From Mitsuokella multacida DSM 20544 (GTDB lineage: Bacteria; Bacillota; Negativicutes; Selenomonadales; Selenomonadaceae), in the NCBI RefSeq assembly GCF_000155955.1, contig NZ_GG697141.2:124001-188000 (forward strand): a stretch of DNA of 64,000 nucleotides, written 5' to 3'. A program made the translations under genes and the position numbers. The notes under the pieces are model-generated. The model was not told the origin of the DNA. It was given only the letters and a program-made list of their open reading frames with translations, and made no database searches. This document shows, in pieces, positions 18,204 to 25,911 of this stretch (position 1 is its first letter; each line of letters starts with the position of its first letter).

Positions 18204-18323
18204 ATGAAGGACATTCTTGATTTTGTTAGTTTCGTGTTCGGGGTAATGATAGCGACATCTGCTGCTGTATTCTCTTTAATCAGCACGGTCGTCTTATGCA
18301 GATGGTTGTTTGGAACAATCTGA
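18204..18323 (+). CDS. Small membrane protein, 39 aa
   Basis: Begins MKDILDFVSFVFG, followed by a hydrophobic helix through Ala/Ile/Val/Leu residues, ending CRWLFGTI. The WLFG-type ending is also seen in the peptide at 18601 (KWLFGCI), suggesting common descent. Confidence 0.55.
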   Translation: MKDILDFVSFVFGVMIATSAAVFSLISTVVLCRWLFGTI

Positions 18324-18341
18324 CGGAACGAGGGGTAAGTA

Positions 18342-18479
18342 ATGGACATTCTGGTAATCAATCAGGATAACATCATCGGATTCGTAGCGGGATGCTTCAC
18401 AACTGTAGCAGTTATTTTTTGTATTTGTTTGTGGGTGCATGGTTGGGGATACAATGAAGTGAGGTATGTCAATGCTTGA
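18342..18479 (+). CDS. Small membrane protein, 45 aa
   Basis: One hydrophobic helix (about 11-33, IIGFVAGCFTTVAVIFCICL) and a Trp/Gly-containing tail. AGGGGTAAGTA upstream serves as ribosome site. Overlaps the start of the next frame by eight bases. Confidence 0.55.
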   Translation: MDILVINQDNIIGFVAGCFTTVAVIFCICLWVHGWGYNEVRYVNA

Positions 18480-18561
18480 GTTTTTTGTCATACTGTTAGA
18501 GATATGTGTCGGAATGATAGATACAAGTGATACCGACGGATACGATGCATATCATGTATAA
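18472..18561 (+). CDS. Possible small protein, 29 aa
   Basis: Overlapping start with GAGGT upstream. A short hydrophobic N-terminus (MLEFFVILLEICVGM) and a polar Asp/Tyr-rich tail. Very short; called because it fits the overlap pattern and membrane theme of its neighbours. Confidence 0.4.
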   Translation: MLEFFVILLEICVGMIDTSDTDGYDAYHV

Positions 18562-18600
18562 CTATATGATTTCTATTAATGATTGTCCCGGGGAACACTA

Positions 18601-18738
18601 ATGCGACTTGATAATTTAGAGTATAATGCAGAGTCATTTCTAATGATATGTATCTATATGGTTTTAGCGACAGGCTGCTTATGCTTGTCAGCTGTTATTC
18701 TCGTATCTTTCTTTAAATGGTTATTCGGATGTATCTAA
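18601..18738 (+). CDS. Small membrane protein, 45 aa
   Basis: Polar N-terminus (MRLDNLEYNAESF), one long helix (about 14-40) and a KWLFGCI end like the peptide at 18204. Upstream GGGG is a weak ribosome site. Confidence 0.5.
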   Translation: MRLDNLEYNAESFLMICIYMVLATGCLCLSAVILVSFFKWLFGCI

Positions 18739-18763
18739 TATATTGCGCTAGGAGGTAATGTAG

Positions 18764-19105
18764 GTGCAGGAATATACATTTAGTGATTTATGCAGACTCA
18801 AGGAACGATTCGATAATGACGATATTCTTGATGATTGGGAGTTTGATGATGCAGAACAATGGGCGTTCCGTGTTGGTCTCGACGCTATGATTGGGATAAA
18901 TGTCACATCTGAAGAGTACGATTTACACGGATACTCTATTAGGTTCTATGCTATGGAGTTGGAAAGAATGATTACAGTTAAAACCATTCATCGGCATGGT
19001 AGTGAAGTTCCAAATGATAGGTTTAATGAGTACGAAAAGGCTATATTGGCAAAAATGAGTCTTGGGCTTTATTTGACCTTGGAACTACTAGGAGAAGAAC
19101 TATGA
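18764..19105 (+). CDS. Hypothetical phage protein, 113 aa
   Basis: GTG start seven bases after GGAGGT. Acidic, mostly helical, soluble (LCRLKERFDNDDILDDW; Trp and Phe in the middle). Overlaps the next gene by ATGA. Not recognised. Confidence 0.65.
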   Translation: MQEYTFSDLCRLKERFDNDDILDDWEFDDAEQWAFRVGLDAMIGINVTSEEYDLHGYSIRFYAMELERMITVKTIHRHGSEVPNDRFNEYEKAILAKMSLGLYLTLELLGEEL

Positions 19106-19452
19106 GTAACATCAATATTGAAATCAGCAATAATGTTGTTGTAGTATCAATAGACAATAAGTATTGCGGTACTTCAGTTATACCTAAAGAATATAACGAT
19201 GAACCAGTATCGGTGTTTGTTGGGCATGTATCTGACTGTATAGCAAAAGCAATAGAAGATACAAAGGAAAAGATGTGGCCTGAAAAAGGGGATGTGTATT
19301 ATATACCAACTATTTCTAATTGTAACCTGTGCGGCGAGTTAACATATGGAGATGATTATTTTGATAGATTGTATAAGAAACGAGGTTTGATTTTCAAGAC
19401 CAAGGAAGAAGCTATCGAAGCAGCCAAGAAGATGTTGGAGGTAGTCAAATGA
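19102..19452 (+). CDS. Hypothetical phage protein, 116 aa
   Basis: The C-terminal half has a pattern I recognise from many small phage proteins: WPEKGDVYYIP, then DRLYKKRGLIFKTKEEAIEAAKKM, a small strand-helix module of unknown function. Two Cys lie in SNCNLCGE. Coupled to both neighbours by ATGA overlaps. Confidence 0.65.
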   Translation: MSNINIEISNNVVVVSIDNKYCGTSVIPKEYNDEPVSVFVGHVSDCIAKAIEDTKEKMWPEKGDVYYIPTISNCNLCGELTYGDDYFDRLYKKRGLIFKTKEEAIEAAKKMLEVVK

Positions 19453-19661
19453 TTGAAGTCGGAGATACAGTAGTGACACGCCTGATAGAGGGGAAGCATT
19501 GTCGTAGCAAGTCTTTTGTACGATTGTATAATGATATGACAGGACGAGTGATTGGGAGAACCTTTATGCCGCATTTAGGATATTTCACGTATTTAGTGGA
19601 AACATCTTGGACTGATGATGCATTGTTCTTTACAGAAGATGAACTTAAGGTGGTCAAATGA
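19449..19661 (+). CDS. Hypothetical SH3-like phage protein, 70 aa
   Basis: Begins MIEVGDTVVTRL and continues as short alternating strands ending in LFFTEDELKVV, the layout of a small SH3-like barrel. Similar VGD-type barrels appear in the next gene and in those at 20887 and 22973. Start overlaps the previous stop. Confidence 0.6.
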   Translation: MIEVGDTVVTRLIEGKHCRSKSFVRLYNDMTGRVIGRTFMPHLGYFTYLVETSWTDDALFFTEDELKVVK

Positions 19662-20329
19662 GTGACTGGACATACCATACTGGGGATATCATCACATTTC
19701 ATCTGCCAGACGGAGATGTTAAAATGAGAATCCTTGGTATTGAGTACGACAGGGAAATTATTCTGAACCATTCAAATGCGTTCACTAATCCATTGGCTAG
19801 ATTGTATGATGTAGATATTCAATGGGATGAACAAGGCAAGCCAAAGCATCTCCGAGGCACTGTCAATGAATGGTGGTTGAGTCGCGTGGTCAAGGAAAGT
19901 CGTGTCGATGTAGAGCATGGTAATCACAATGGAGGTAATAAGATGAAATACAATGTAGGTGATGAAATCCGTTTTAATGGTACGGTGTACAGAATCACGA
20001 ATATAGTAGATGACAACTATGTTATTCGCGATGAGATTAATAGGATAGACTTTAATATCCCGTGCCCAACGATAGACATCCATGCTATTGCCATCAAGAA
20101 GCCTGTAGAGAAGCCCAAAGACCCCGCTGTTGACCATCCATCATATTACCAGGGCAGGATTGAGGTCATTGACTTTATCGAGGACAAACACCTCGGGTTT
20201 AATCTAGGCAACTGTGTAAAATACATCAGTAGAGCTGGTAAGAAGAATCCAGATAAGCTAATTGAGGACTTGAATAAAGCACGTTGGTATCTGGATAGAG
20301 AGATTGCACGTATTGAGAAGGAGAAATAA
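19658..20329 (+). CDS. Two-part protein: SH3-like module fused to DUF3310 protein
   Basis: 223 residues. The first part (1-95) is an SH3-like module (HTGDIITFHLPDGDV, then NEWWLSRVV). The second part starts at Met96 (ATG 19943) and has KYNVGDEIRF and then the DUF3310 signature: DHPSYYQGRIEVIDFIED, FNLGNCVKYISRAGKK, EDLNKARWYLDREI. DUF3310 occurs in phage nucleotide-kinase-like proteins such as T7 gp1.7. A strong internal ribosome site (GGAGGT, 19931-19936) stands six bases before ATG 19943, so the 128-residue second part is probably also made alone. This looks like two genes joined by loss of a stop codon. Confidence 0.75.
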   Translation: MSDWTYHTGDIITFHLPDGDVKMRILGIEYDREIILNHSNAFTNPLARLYDVDIQWDEQGKPKHLRGTVNEWWLSRVVKESRVDVEHGNHNGGNKMKYNVGDEIRFNGTVYRITNIVDDNYVIRDEINRIDFNIPCPTIDIHAIAIKKPVEKPKDPAVDHPSYYQGRIEVIDFIEDKHLGFNLGNCVKYISRAGKKNPDKLIEDLNKARWYLDREIARIEKEK

Positions 20330-20367
20330 CTTGGGGGATTTGATTGTAAGAGTAGAGGAGGATAATT

Positions 20368-20634
20368 ATGGTTGACATTGAGTTTTTACGGAAAAACACC
20401 ACTAATTGCGAGGCATGTATTGATGAGTTCCTGAGAGATATAAGGGACAGGATTGAGGACTACTCCTATTTCAAGGAAGAAAGAGAGGATATAAGGAAAG
20501 AGATTTACGCGGATGTTGTTTATCTGCTTACGTACCTCCGTATTATGGATGTTGACTTTACCAATTGTGATTTTCATCATGACGTGGAGTTAGCCGTAAA
20601 GTTCATAAAAGAAATACAGGAGAATAAAAAATAA
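20368..20634 (+). CDS. Hypothetical phage protein, 88 aa
   Basis: ATG preceded by GAGGAGGATAATT. Largely helical and charged (EFLRDIRDRIEDYSYFKEEREDI), soluble. Not recognised. Confidence 0.65.
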   Translation: MVDIEFLRKNTTNCEACIDEFLRDIRDRIEDYSYFKEEREDIRKEIYADVVYLLTYLRIMDVDFTNCDFHHDVELAVKFIKEIQENKK

Positions 20635-20648
20635 GAGGAGGAGTAACC

Positions 20649-20873
20649 ATGAGCTGGAAAGATACAGACCGCATATGCGAAGGCGTAGGCCGTATCGTCG
20701 ATGCGTTTCAGGACAACCTTCCATGTAAAGGCCATGTATGGAACGAGAATGAAGATAAGGATTTCTACAAGAAGTGCTACGAGTGTCCTGTTTATTACTA
20801 TGATGAGCACTCGAACAAAGATTGTTGCCATATCAGGGACACCTACTATGCTATTGATAAATTGGATGATTAG
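20649..20873 (+). CDS. Hypothetical Cys-rich protein, 74 aa
   Basis: Strong GAGGAGG ribosome site. Cys at CKGHVW, KKCYECPVYYY and KDCCHIRD suggest a zinc-binding knuckle; the CYECP element resembles ECEECP in the 16904 protein. Function unknown. Confidence 0.65.
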   Translation: MSWKDTDRICEGVGRIVDAFQDNLPCKGHVWNENEDKDFYKKCYECPVYYYDEHSNKDCCHIRDTYYAIDKLDD

Positions 20874-20886
20874 GAGGAGTTTCATT

Positions 20887-21195
20887 ATGAACCTCACAGT
20901 TTTGTTTGGAGTGCTGCTAGCATTTGAACTAGTAGGAGATATTTGCTACCGTGTTTTCTATCGTATGGTTGGTAGGAACAAATATAGGGTTGGTGATATC
21001 ATCTGGGTTAGAGTAGGAGATGCTTTAGAGATTGCAGAGGTAATCAGCATTACATGGCGGTGCTACTACCGCAATGAATACGGTGCTAAACCTGAGTATC
21101 ACGTCAAACTTCTCAATGAGGTTGGTCAGTATTGGGACTTTGAGCAGTCTGAAATCATGTGCAAGTTTAATGGAAAGGACGAGAAGAAACAATGA
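20887..21195 (+). CDS. Membrane-anchored SH3-like protein, 102 aa (paralogue of 22973)
   Basis: ATG after AGGAGGAGTTTCATT. An N-terminal membrane helix (about 3-20) is followed by a soluble barrel beginning NKYRVGDIIWVRVGDAL and ending EIMCKFNGK. The 22973 protein has the same plan (NKYEPNDYVYVKTIGGPLL, ILCKFKGE), so the two derive from a duplication. Function unknown. Confidence 0.65.
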   Translation: MNLTVLFGVLLAFELVGDICYRVFYRMVGRNKYRVGDIIWVRVGDALEIAEVISITWRCYYRNEYGAKPEYHVKLLNEVGQYWDFEQSEIMCKFNGKDEKKQ

Positions 21196-21461
21196 AATTA
21201 TCCGGTAAGGAAGTTAATGATAATTTAGATGAACATAAGTCTCAATTCAAAACAGATGCAGATACCTACAAGGAGATGTTTGAGGATGTGGCGTGTCGGA
21301 TAAACTGTAATAAAAACCCTGCTGTGCGATGTGTGTTTTGGCAAAAGTTATGGTTATTCTCTAAGAACTTCACTTGGAATTATGTTCAGCATGACTTTGA
21401 TAAGGGCATCGATTGTTTCAAGGAAGATATAGAGCTTGATATATTAGATTACGGCGAGTAA
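21192..21461 (+). CDS. Hypothetical phage protein, 89 aa
   Basis: ATGA overlap with the previous gene. Charged helical N-terminus, Cys at CRINCNKN and VRCVFWQK, Trp-rich middle and an acidic tail. Not recognised. Confidence 0.6.
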   Translation: MKLSGKEVNDNLDEHKSQFKTDADTYKEMFEDVACRINCNKNPAVRCVFWQKLWLFSKNFTWNYVQHDFDKGIDCFKEDIELDILDYGE

Positions 21462-21498
21462 CATATCGAAGAAAAAATACAGAGAATGGAGGATCAAA

Positions 21499-21792
21499 AT
21501 GACTGTTGATTATATTGAAAAGAGAATGACGCCATATGATTACGAGACTAAGATTTCTATTGATGGCCGTGAGTGCTCAGAGCATTGCATTCGTAGAATC
21601 AATGGAAAGGTAACGGAGTATTTCGTTGACGGATGCACTTTTAATGATGTGTTCACTCGATTATTCCCTAAGGTCAAATCATCACATATCACTGCCCTTG
21701 TCAATGCAATCCGTAGATGTAACAATGATTTCGGAGTGAATGACGTACAGGAGATATTGGAATATGTTGAGGGGTTGAATTACAATGAATAA
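21499..21792 (+). CDS. Hypothetical phage protein, 97 aa (related to 22163)
   Basis: GGAGGATC ribosome site. Contains YETKISIDGRECSEHCI and LFPKVKSSHITALVNAI, which match in order ITIDGKEYTENEVCI and LIPDVDIEFITEFVNDV in the 22163 protein; probable paralogues of unknown function. Confidence 0.6.
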   Translation: MTVDYIEKRMTPYDYETKISIDGRECSEHCIRRINGKVTEYFVDGCTFNDVFTRLFPKVKSSHITALVNAIRRCNNDFGVNDVQEILEYVEGLNYNE

Positions 21793-22054
21793 TCTGAAAC
21801 GTAAGGCTAATATTATAGACCATTCCATTCCTTATCGTGCATTTGGGTGCGCCAAACACAGGAATGACCGTTGGAGACTTGTGAATCGCGCCATAGAAAC
21901 ACGTAGGTTATATAAGGTGACGTACAAAGAGAAGTGTATGGGAGAATACATTACATTCATCATGTATGAGCATGACTTATCCGAACAGGCTGTGCGTAAT
22001 AGATGGAAAGACGAAGATAACATGGATATTGTCGAGGTGGTAGAGGTCAAATGA
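21785..22054 (+). CDS. Hypothetical phage protein, 89 aa
   Basis: Overlaps the previous stop. Basic and Arg-rich (AKHRNDRWRLVNRAIETRRLY), then a beta strand region and an acidic C-terminus ending VEVVEVK. The C-terminal part could bind a ligand with the basic N-terminus facing nucleic acid; this is only a guess. Confidence 0.6.
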   Translation: MNNLKRKANIIDHSIPYRAFGCAKHRNDRWRLVNRAIETRRLYKVTYKEKCMGEYITFIMYEHDLSEQAVRNRWKDEDNMDIVEVVEVK

Positions 22055-22161
22055 CAAATTGTGACTACAGTGTCCCTTATGGTGTTGCATGGGCTATCCC
22101 ATGCTCACCGTATAGTGGAGCAATATACTATGGGTACTATACACTATTTTGGAGGTATTGA
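22051..22161 (+). CDS. Possible small protein, 36 aa
   Basis: ATGA overlap with the previous gene. Rich in Tyr, Trp and Pro (YGVAWAIPCSPYSGAIYYGY), ending two bases before the next ATG. Its stop region carries the next gene's GGAGGT site. Confidence 0.45.
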   Translation: MTNCDYSVPYGVAWAIPCSPYSGAIYYGYYTLFWRY

Positions 22162-22162
22162 G

Positions 22163-22678
22163 ATGCTTGAACATATTAAGCGAGAGATGAGATATATCAA
22201 AATAAACCAATATGGGTTCAAGACAACTATCACTATTGATGGCAAGGAATACACTGAGAACGAAGTGTGTATTGGTGGAGAGTCTACGATTTACCCAGAG
22301 TCTATTGACGAACAGCTCCAAGAACTAATCCCTGATGTAGATATTGAGTTTATCACGGAGTTTGTCAATGACGTAGAGAATGTAAAAACGTCCGATGATT
22401 TTGAGGATACACAAAAGACATGGGATGCTCTTGTAAGAGTCCAGGAACTCATAGATAAGATATCTAATGATAGCGATACCAATAAGTTCGACAGATTGTA
22501 TCGTATTCTCGTAAAGGCTCATGACACAATCTTCAGTAATGGTGGAGGTATCTGCGAGGAGTATACGGCGAAACCTGACCGCAAGAAATGCCCATTGTAT
22601 AAGGATGGTAAATGCATGCTTAATTCTACGCTTACTGCATTAAATTCCTTGCGGGACGCATGTATTGCAAAGAGGTGA
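22163..22678 (+). CDS. Hypothetical phage protein, 171 aa
   Basis: ATG 22163, behind GGAGGT; the open frame extends to 22061 but that part overlaps a likely small gene. The N-terminal 80 residues resemble the 21499 protein. The C-terminus carries a Cys module (GGICEEYTAKPDRKKCPLYK, then GKCML), probably zinc-binding. Function unknown. Confidence 0.62.
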   Translation: MLEHIKREMRYIKINQYGFKTTITIDGKEYTENEVCIGGESTIYPESIDEQLQELIPDVDIEFITEFVNDVENVKTSDDFEDTQKTWDALVRVQELIDKISNDSDTNKFDRLYRILVKAHDTIFSNGGGICEEYTAKPDRKKCPLYKDGKCMLNSTLTALNSLRDACIAKR

Positions 22679-22891
22679 ATGTTATTGAACGCTGTAAATG
22701 TCAATAAGATTCAAGGAATCCATGGTGGTAAATTCACCCATACGAAACCCAATGGGATGACCGTACACGATCTTGTATGGGAACTACAGAAATATCCATC
22801 GGATGAAATGGTTTATATGTACACAGAGAACGGTGACATGGTTCATGTATGCCGTGCTATGAAGGATAAGCGGAGGTTGGTTCTGTTTTGA
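22679..22891 (+). CDS. Hypothetical phage protein, 70 aa
   Basis: Follows the previous stop directly (TGAATG). Contains GMTVHDLVWELQKYPSDEMVY and then a short beta hairpin, a pattern common in small phage proteins of unknown role. Confidence 0.6.
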   Translation: MLLNAVNVNKIQGIHGGKFTHTKPNGMTVHDLVWELQKYPSDEMVYMYTENGDMVHVCRAMKDKRRLVLF

Positions 22892-22980
22892 TTACAGGGT
22901 TTATTTTTGGATGGCTTGGTTCATCTATCACGATTCTGTTGATACTAGCGTTATTTTATGGAGAGTCAAAGCATGATTAA
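22888..22980 (+). CDS. Possible small membrane protein, 30 aa
   Basis: TTG start overlapping the previous stop, GGAGG 11 bases upstream. Almost entirely one hydrophobic helix (FIFGWLGSSITILLILALF), then a short charged tail. Overlaps the next start by eight bases. Confidence 0.45.
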   Translation: MITGFIFGWLGSSITILLILALFYGESKHD

Positions 22981-23272
22981 CGTAATTCTCGGGGCAGTCA
23001 CAGCCCTCATTGTCTTCACTATTTTAGGACATGCTACTGCACGGCTAGTCAAGAAGAACAAGTACGAGCCAAACGATTATGTCTATGTGAAGACCATTGG
23101 CGGCCCACTATTAGCTAGGGTAGAAAAAGTGGTCTGGGAGAGTAGTGTTTCCCCGTTAGTCACTGGTCCTATCTATCATCTCTACTATGTGGAGTCAGAA
23201 ACACGTACACATCTCTTAGAGAGTGCTATTCTGTGTAAATTCAAAGGGGAGCGGTTGGTCAGCAATGAGTAA
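22973..23272 (+). CDS. Membrane-anchored SH3-like protein, 99 aa (paralogue of 20887)
   Basis: ATG 22973 chosen because GGAGAG lies seven bases upstream; an ATG at 22958 is also in frame. N-terminal helix (about 2-22), then a barrel with NKYEPNDYVYVKTIGGPLL and ILCKFKGE at the end, matching the 20887 protein part by part. Confidence 0.65.
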   Translation: MINVILGAVTALIVFTILGHATARLVKKNKYEPNDYVYVKTIGGPLLARVEKVVWESSVSPLVTGPIYHLYYVESETRTHLLESAILCKFKGERLVSNE

Positions 23273-23501
23273 CGGTGGGTATCAACGTCCTATCATGAAA
23301 GTTCCCGGTGAATTTTCATGGGCAGTTGTCCAGTTAATCAAGTGGCGGGACAGTGTAAAGGACAGGAGAAAGGCAATGGCTATCCAACGAGTCATTGATA
23401 AGAAGATAATGTGGGCAAGAGAACACCACATGGACCAGTCACTGTATATGTATTGCGTTGGTTGCAGATATGATTTGTATGGAAGGAAGTGGGGTAAATG
23501 A
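23265..23501 (+). CDS. Hypothetical phage protein, 78 aa
   Basis: ATG 23265 overlaps the previous gene. Basic and helical (AVVQLIKWRDSVKDRRKAM), ending in a small CVGCRYDLYG motif. Could bind nucleic acid; not recognised. Confidence 0.6.
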   Translation: MSNGGYQRPIMKVPGEFSWAVVQLIKWRDSVKDRRKAMAIQRVIDKKIMWAREHHMDQSLYMYCVGCRYDLYGRKWGK

Positions 23502-23617
23502 TGCATTTAGTTGAATCATATGTTGATTGGTTTGTGCTTGCAATCGTCGTCGGGTTCGGCTTTGAACTTGGCGGTGCGCTATATCATATTGTAATCAGTA
23601 AGATTCACAAGGAGTAA
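23498..23617 (+). CDS. Small membrane protein, 39 aa
   Basis: ATG overlaps the previous stop. One helix (about 9-34, WFVLAIVVGFGFELGGALYH) and a basic C-terminal end (SKIHKE). Its last codons form the AAGGAG ribosome site of the polymerase gene, five bases before that start. Confidence 0.55.
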   Translation: MMHLVESYVDWFVLAIVVGFGFELGGALYHIVISKIHKE

Positions 23618-23622
23618 TTTCA

Positions 23623-25911
23623 ATGTATATCTCATTACATAACCATAGTGACGGCAGTCTACTCGATGGCTACCAGACTGTACAGGAAATGGTAGCCCGT
23701 GCAAAGTCATTAGGTATGCCTGCAATCTCTCTGACTGACCATGGAACAATGCGGAATACCATTCGTTTCTACGAGGAGTGCCAGAAAAACGACATCAAGC
23801 CTATTGTTGGCTGCGAGTTCTACTTCTGTCCCGATGTGAATATCAGGGATAAGTCACTGACACACCATTTGGTCATCCTTGCAATGAACGATGAAGGATA
23901 CATGAACCTCAAGAAACTCGATACGTTTGCGTACAATGAGGACTCGTACTACTACAAGCCCAGAATTGACTGGGAAGCCCTGCGGGAACATAGTGATGGA
24001 CTCATTTGTCTGTCTGCATGCATGGCGTCCATTGTCAACACAGAGAATGGCGAGGAGTGGTTCGAGAAATACAAAGAGCTGTTTGGAGATCGTTTCTATG
24101 CAGAGATTCAGCCGCTCAACCTCGAGAAACAGTGGGAGTACAACGACAAGGTCATTGGATTGGCACGGAAATACGATGTTCCCCTTGTTGTAACAACAGA
24201 TGCTCATTACTCTATCCCAGAGGATAAGGTATATCATAGCCATTGGATTCGTATCAATGGCAACCAGTATCACGATGACGAGAACTACATCTGGTCAGAT
24301 GACGAGATACGGAGCACAAAGTGGATTCCACAGGATGTTATTGATGAGTGCATCGAGAACACAGAACACATTGCGAGCCTTTGCAACGTCACAATCCCCG
24401 ACTCTGGTAGTCACTATCCAAAGTATCCCTGTTCCAATCCTAAGGAAAAGGTAAGGGAAATCTGTAGGAGGCACTGGAAAGAACTTGTGCCGAAAGGGAA
24501 ATACAAGGAATACGCTGAACGCTTTGAGATGGAGATGAAAGACCTTGAAGCAACGAATTACCTTGAGTATCTACTGATTATCTGGTCTGTATTGAGTTGG
24601 TGTAAAGAACAGCGTATTCCGTTGGGAGAAGGCAGGGGTTGCTCGATTTCTGGAACCAAGGTTCTTATGTGGAATGGCACAGTGAAAAACATAGAAGATA
24701 TTGTTGTTGGCGACAAGGTTATCTCTCATACTGGTCAGATTCGTGAAGTAACCAATACGTTCAAGTATGAGGTCAATGAGCCAATGATTCAGGTGACGGT
24801 TGAGAAGAGAAATCCAATGACGTTCACTTGTGACCATAAAATTCTCGTATTCAGAGGATCACGTTGCCACAAGAAAGAATCAACTGGGTATAAGTATTGC
24901 AGACCTACATGTTCACAGTCTTGTCGAAAGTATGGTTCATACGAATGGATTCCAATGGATGAAGTAGAGAAGGATGACCTCGTATGCTTCCCGCAGGTTC
25001 GTTTACCTAAACCCCAGCAGACAAGAATAGATGTGAAGGAACTATTCCAAGATGTCATTGAGAAGGATGGATACGTTAATGTATTTAGTAATGATGCGCA
25101 GTGGGAAAAAGGAAAAATTCCTCGATATATCGACATTACTCCAGACCTTTGCAGGCTCATTGGTTATTTCATTGGTAACGGATGGGCAACAAAGGGCACG
25201 CACAAAGATGGGGTTTCGGGAGGATATAAACTCGGCATTGCTTTTCCGACAATTCATATGGAATACGTAGAGGATTGTCGCAGATTACTCAAGCAGATAT
25301 TTGATGCAGATACCTCGGTTAAACCAAACAAAAGGAATACTTGTGTCCAGATACATTGTTATAGAAGTATCATCGCCATGCTTTTTGCCAAGTTGTGCGG
25401 CGTCCATGCAATCAACAAGCACATCCCAGATATTCTAATGGTTGATAATCCATCATGGACAGTACATTTGCTTGAAGGATTGATGAGAACCGATGGTTCT
25501 GTGGCGGGAGGTAGAACAACATACGATTCTATTTCGTACAACCTTGTCTGTCAAATCAAAACTCTGTGGTCGTACCTGGGGAGAGACGCAGTGATTAGAA
25601 TTAGGAACGTAACGCATAAAAACTGGCATACGTCTTATAAACTTGTCCTGCACTCGACGTCGAGATGGCACGGAGACAACATGTTCCACACCGAGGTGAA
25701 GGATGTAAAGCATATTGATAATTTTAAAGGATATGTTTATGACTTCACTACAGATGTAGACCATAGCTACATTGCAAACAATACGGTTGTCCATAATAGT
25801 TCAGCCGGATGTCTCGTTGGCTATCTCATGGGTATCCATAAGATTGACCCGATAAAGTACCACACGGAGTTCTTTCGGTTTTGCAATAGAGAGAGAAGAA
25901 GTCCAGCAGAT
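23623..25911 (+). CDS. dnaE: DNA polymerase III alpha subunit (DnaE-type), exon 1, with intein 1
   Basis: First part of the phage replicative polymerase. Residues 1-250 form the PHP domain with intact-looking metal ligands (LHNHSDGS, LTDHGTM, GCEFYF, TTDAHY). The palm begins after it. Residues 340-725 are an intein in GRG/SSAG. The remaining extein continues SSAGCLVGYLMGIHKIDPIK to FCNRERRSPAD. The frame then hits a stop at 25918. The natural continuation, VDSDLS, is found only at 26894, which completes the catalytic PDxDxD-type motif as ADVDSD. Exon 1 contributes 377 extein residues. Splicing of an RNA intron is therefore required to make the enzyme. AAGGAG precedes the ATG. Confidence 0.93.
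24640..25797 (+). mobile_element. Intein 1 (386 aa) with LAGLIDADG homing endonuclease
   Basis: Begins with Cys (CSISGTKVLMWNG; block A) and ends VVHN followed by Ser as first C-extein residue, the canonical splice junctions. Block B is FTCDHKILV (the TxxH motif). Two LAGLIDADG-like motifs are present: LCRLIGYFIGNGW and LLEGLMRTDGSV. The C-terminal blocks read YVYDFTTDVDHSYIANN. Removing it restores GRGSSAG, the nucleotide-binding turn conserved in DnaE proteins. All splicing residues and the endonuclease appear intact. Confidence 0.93.
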
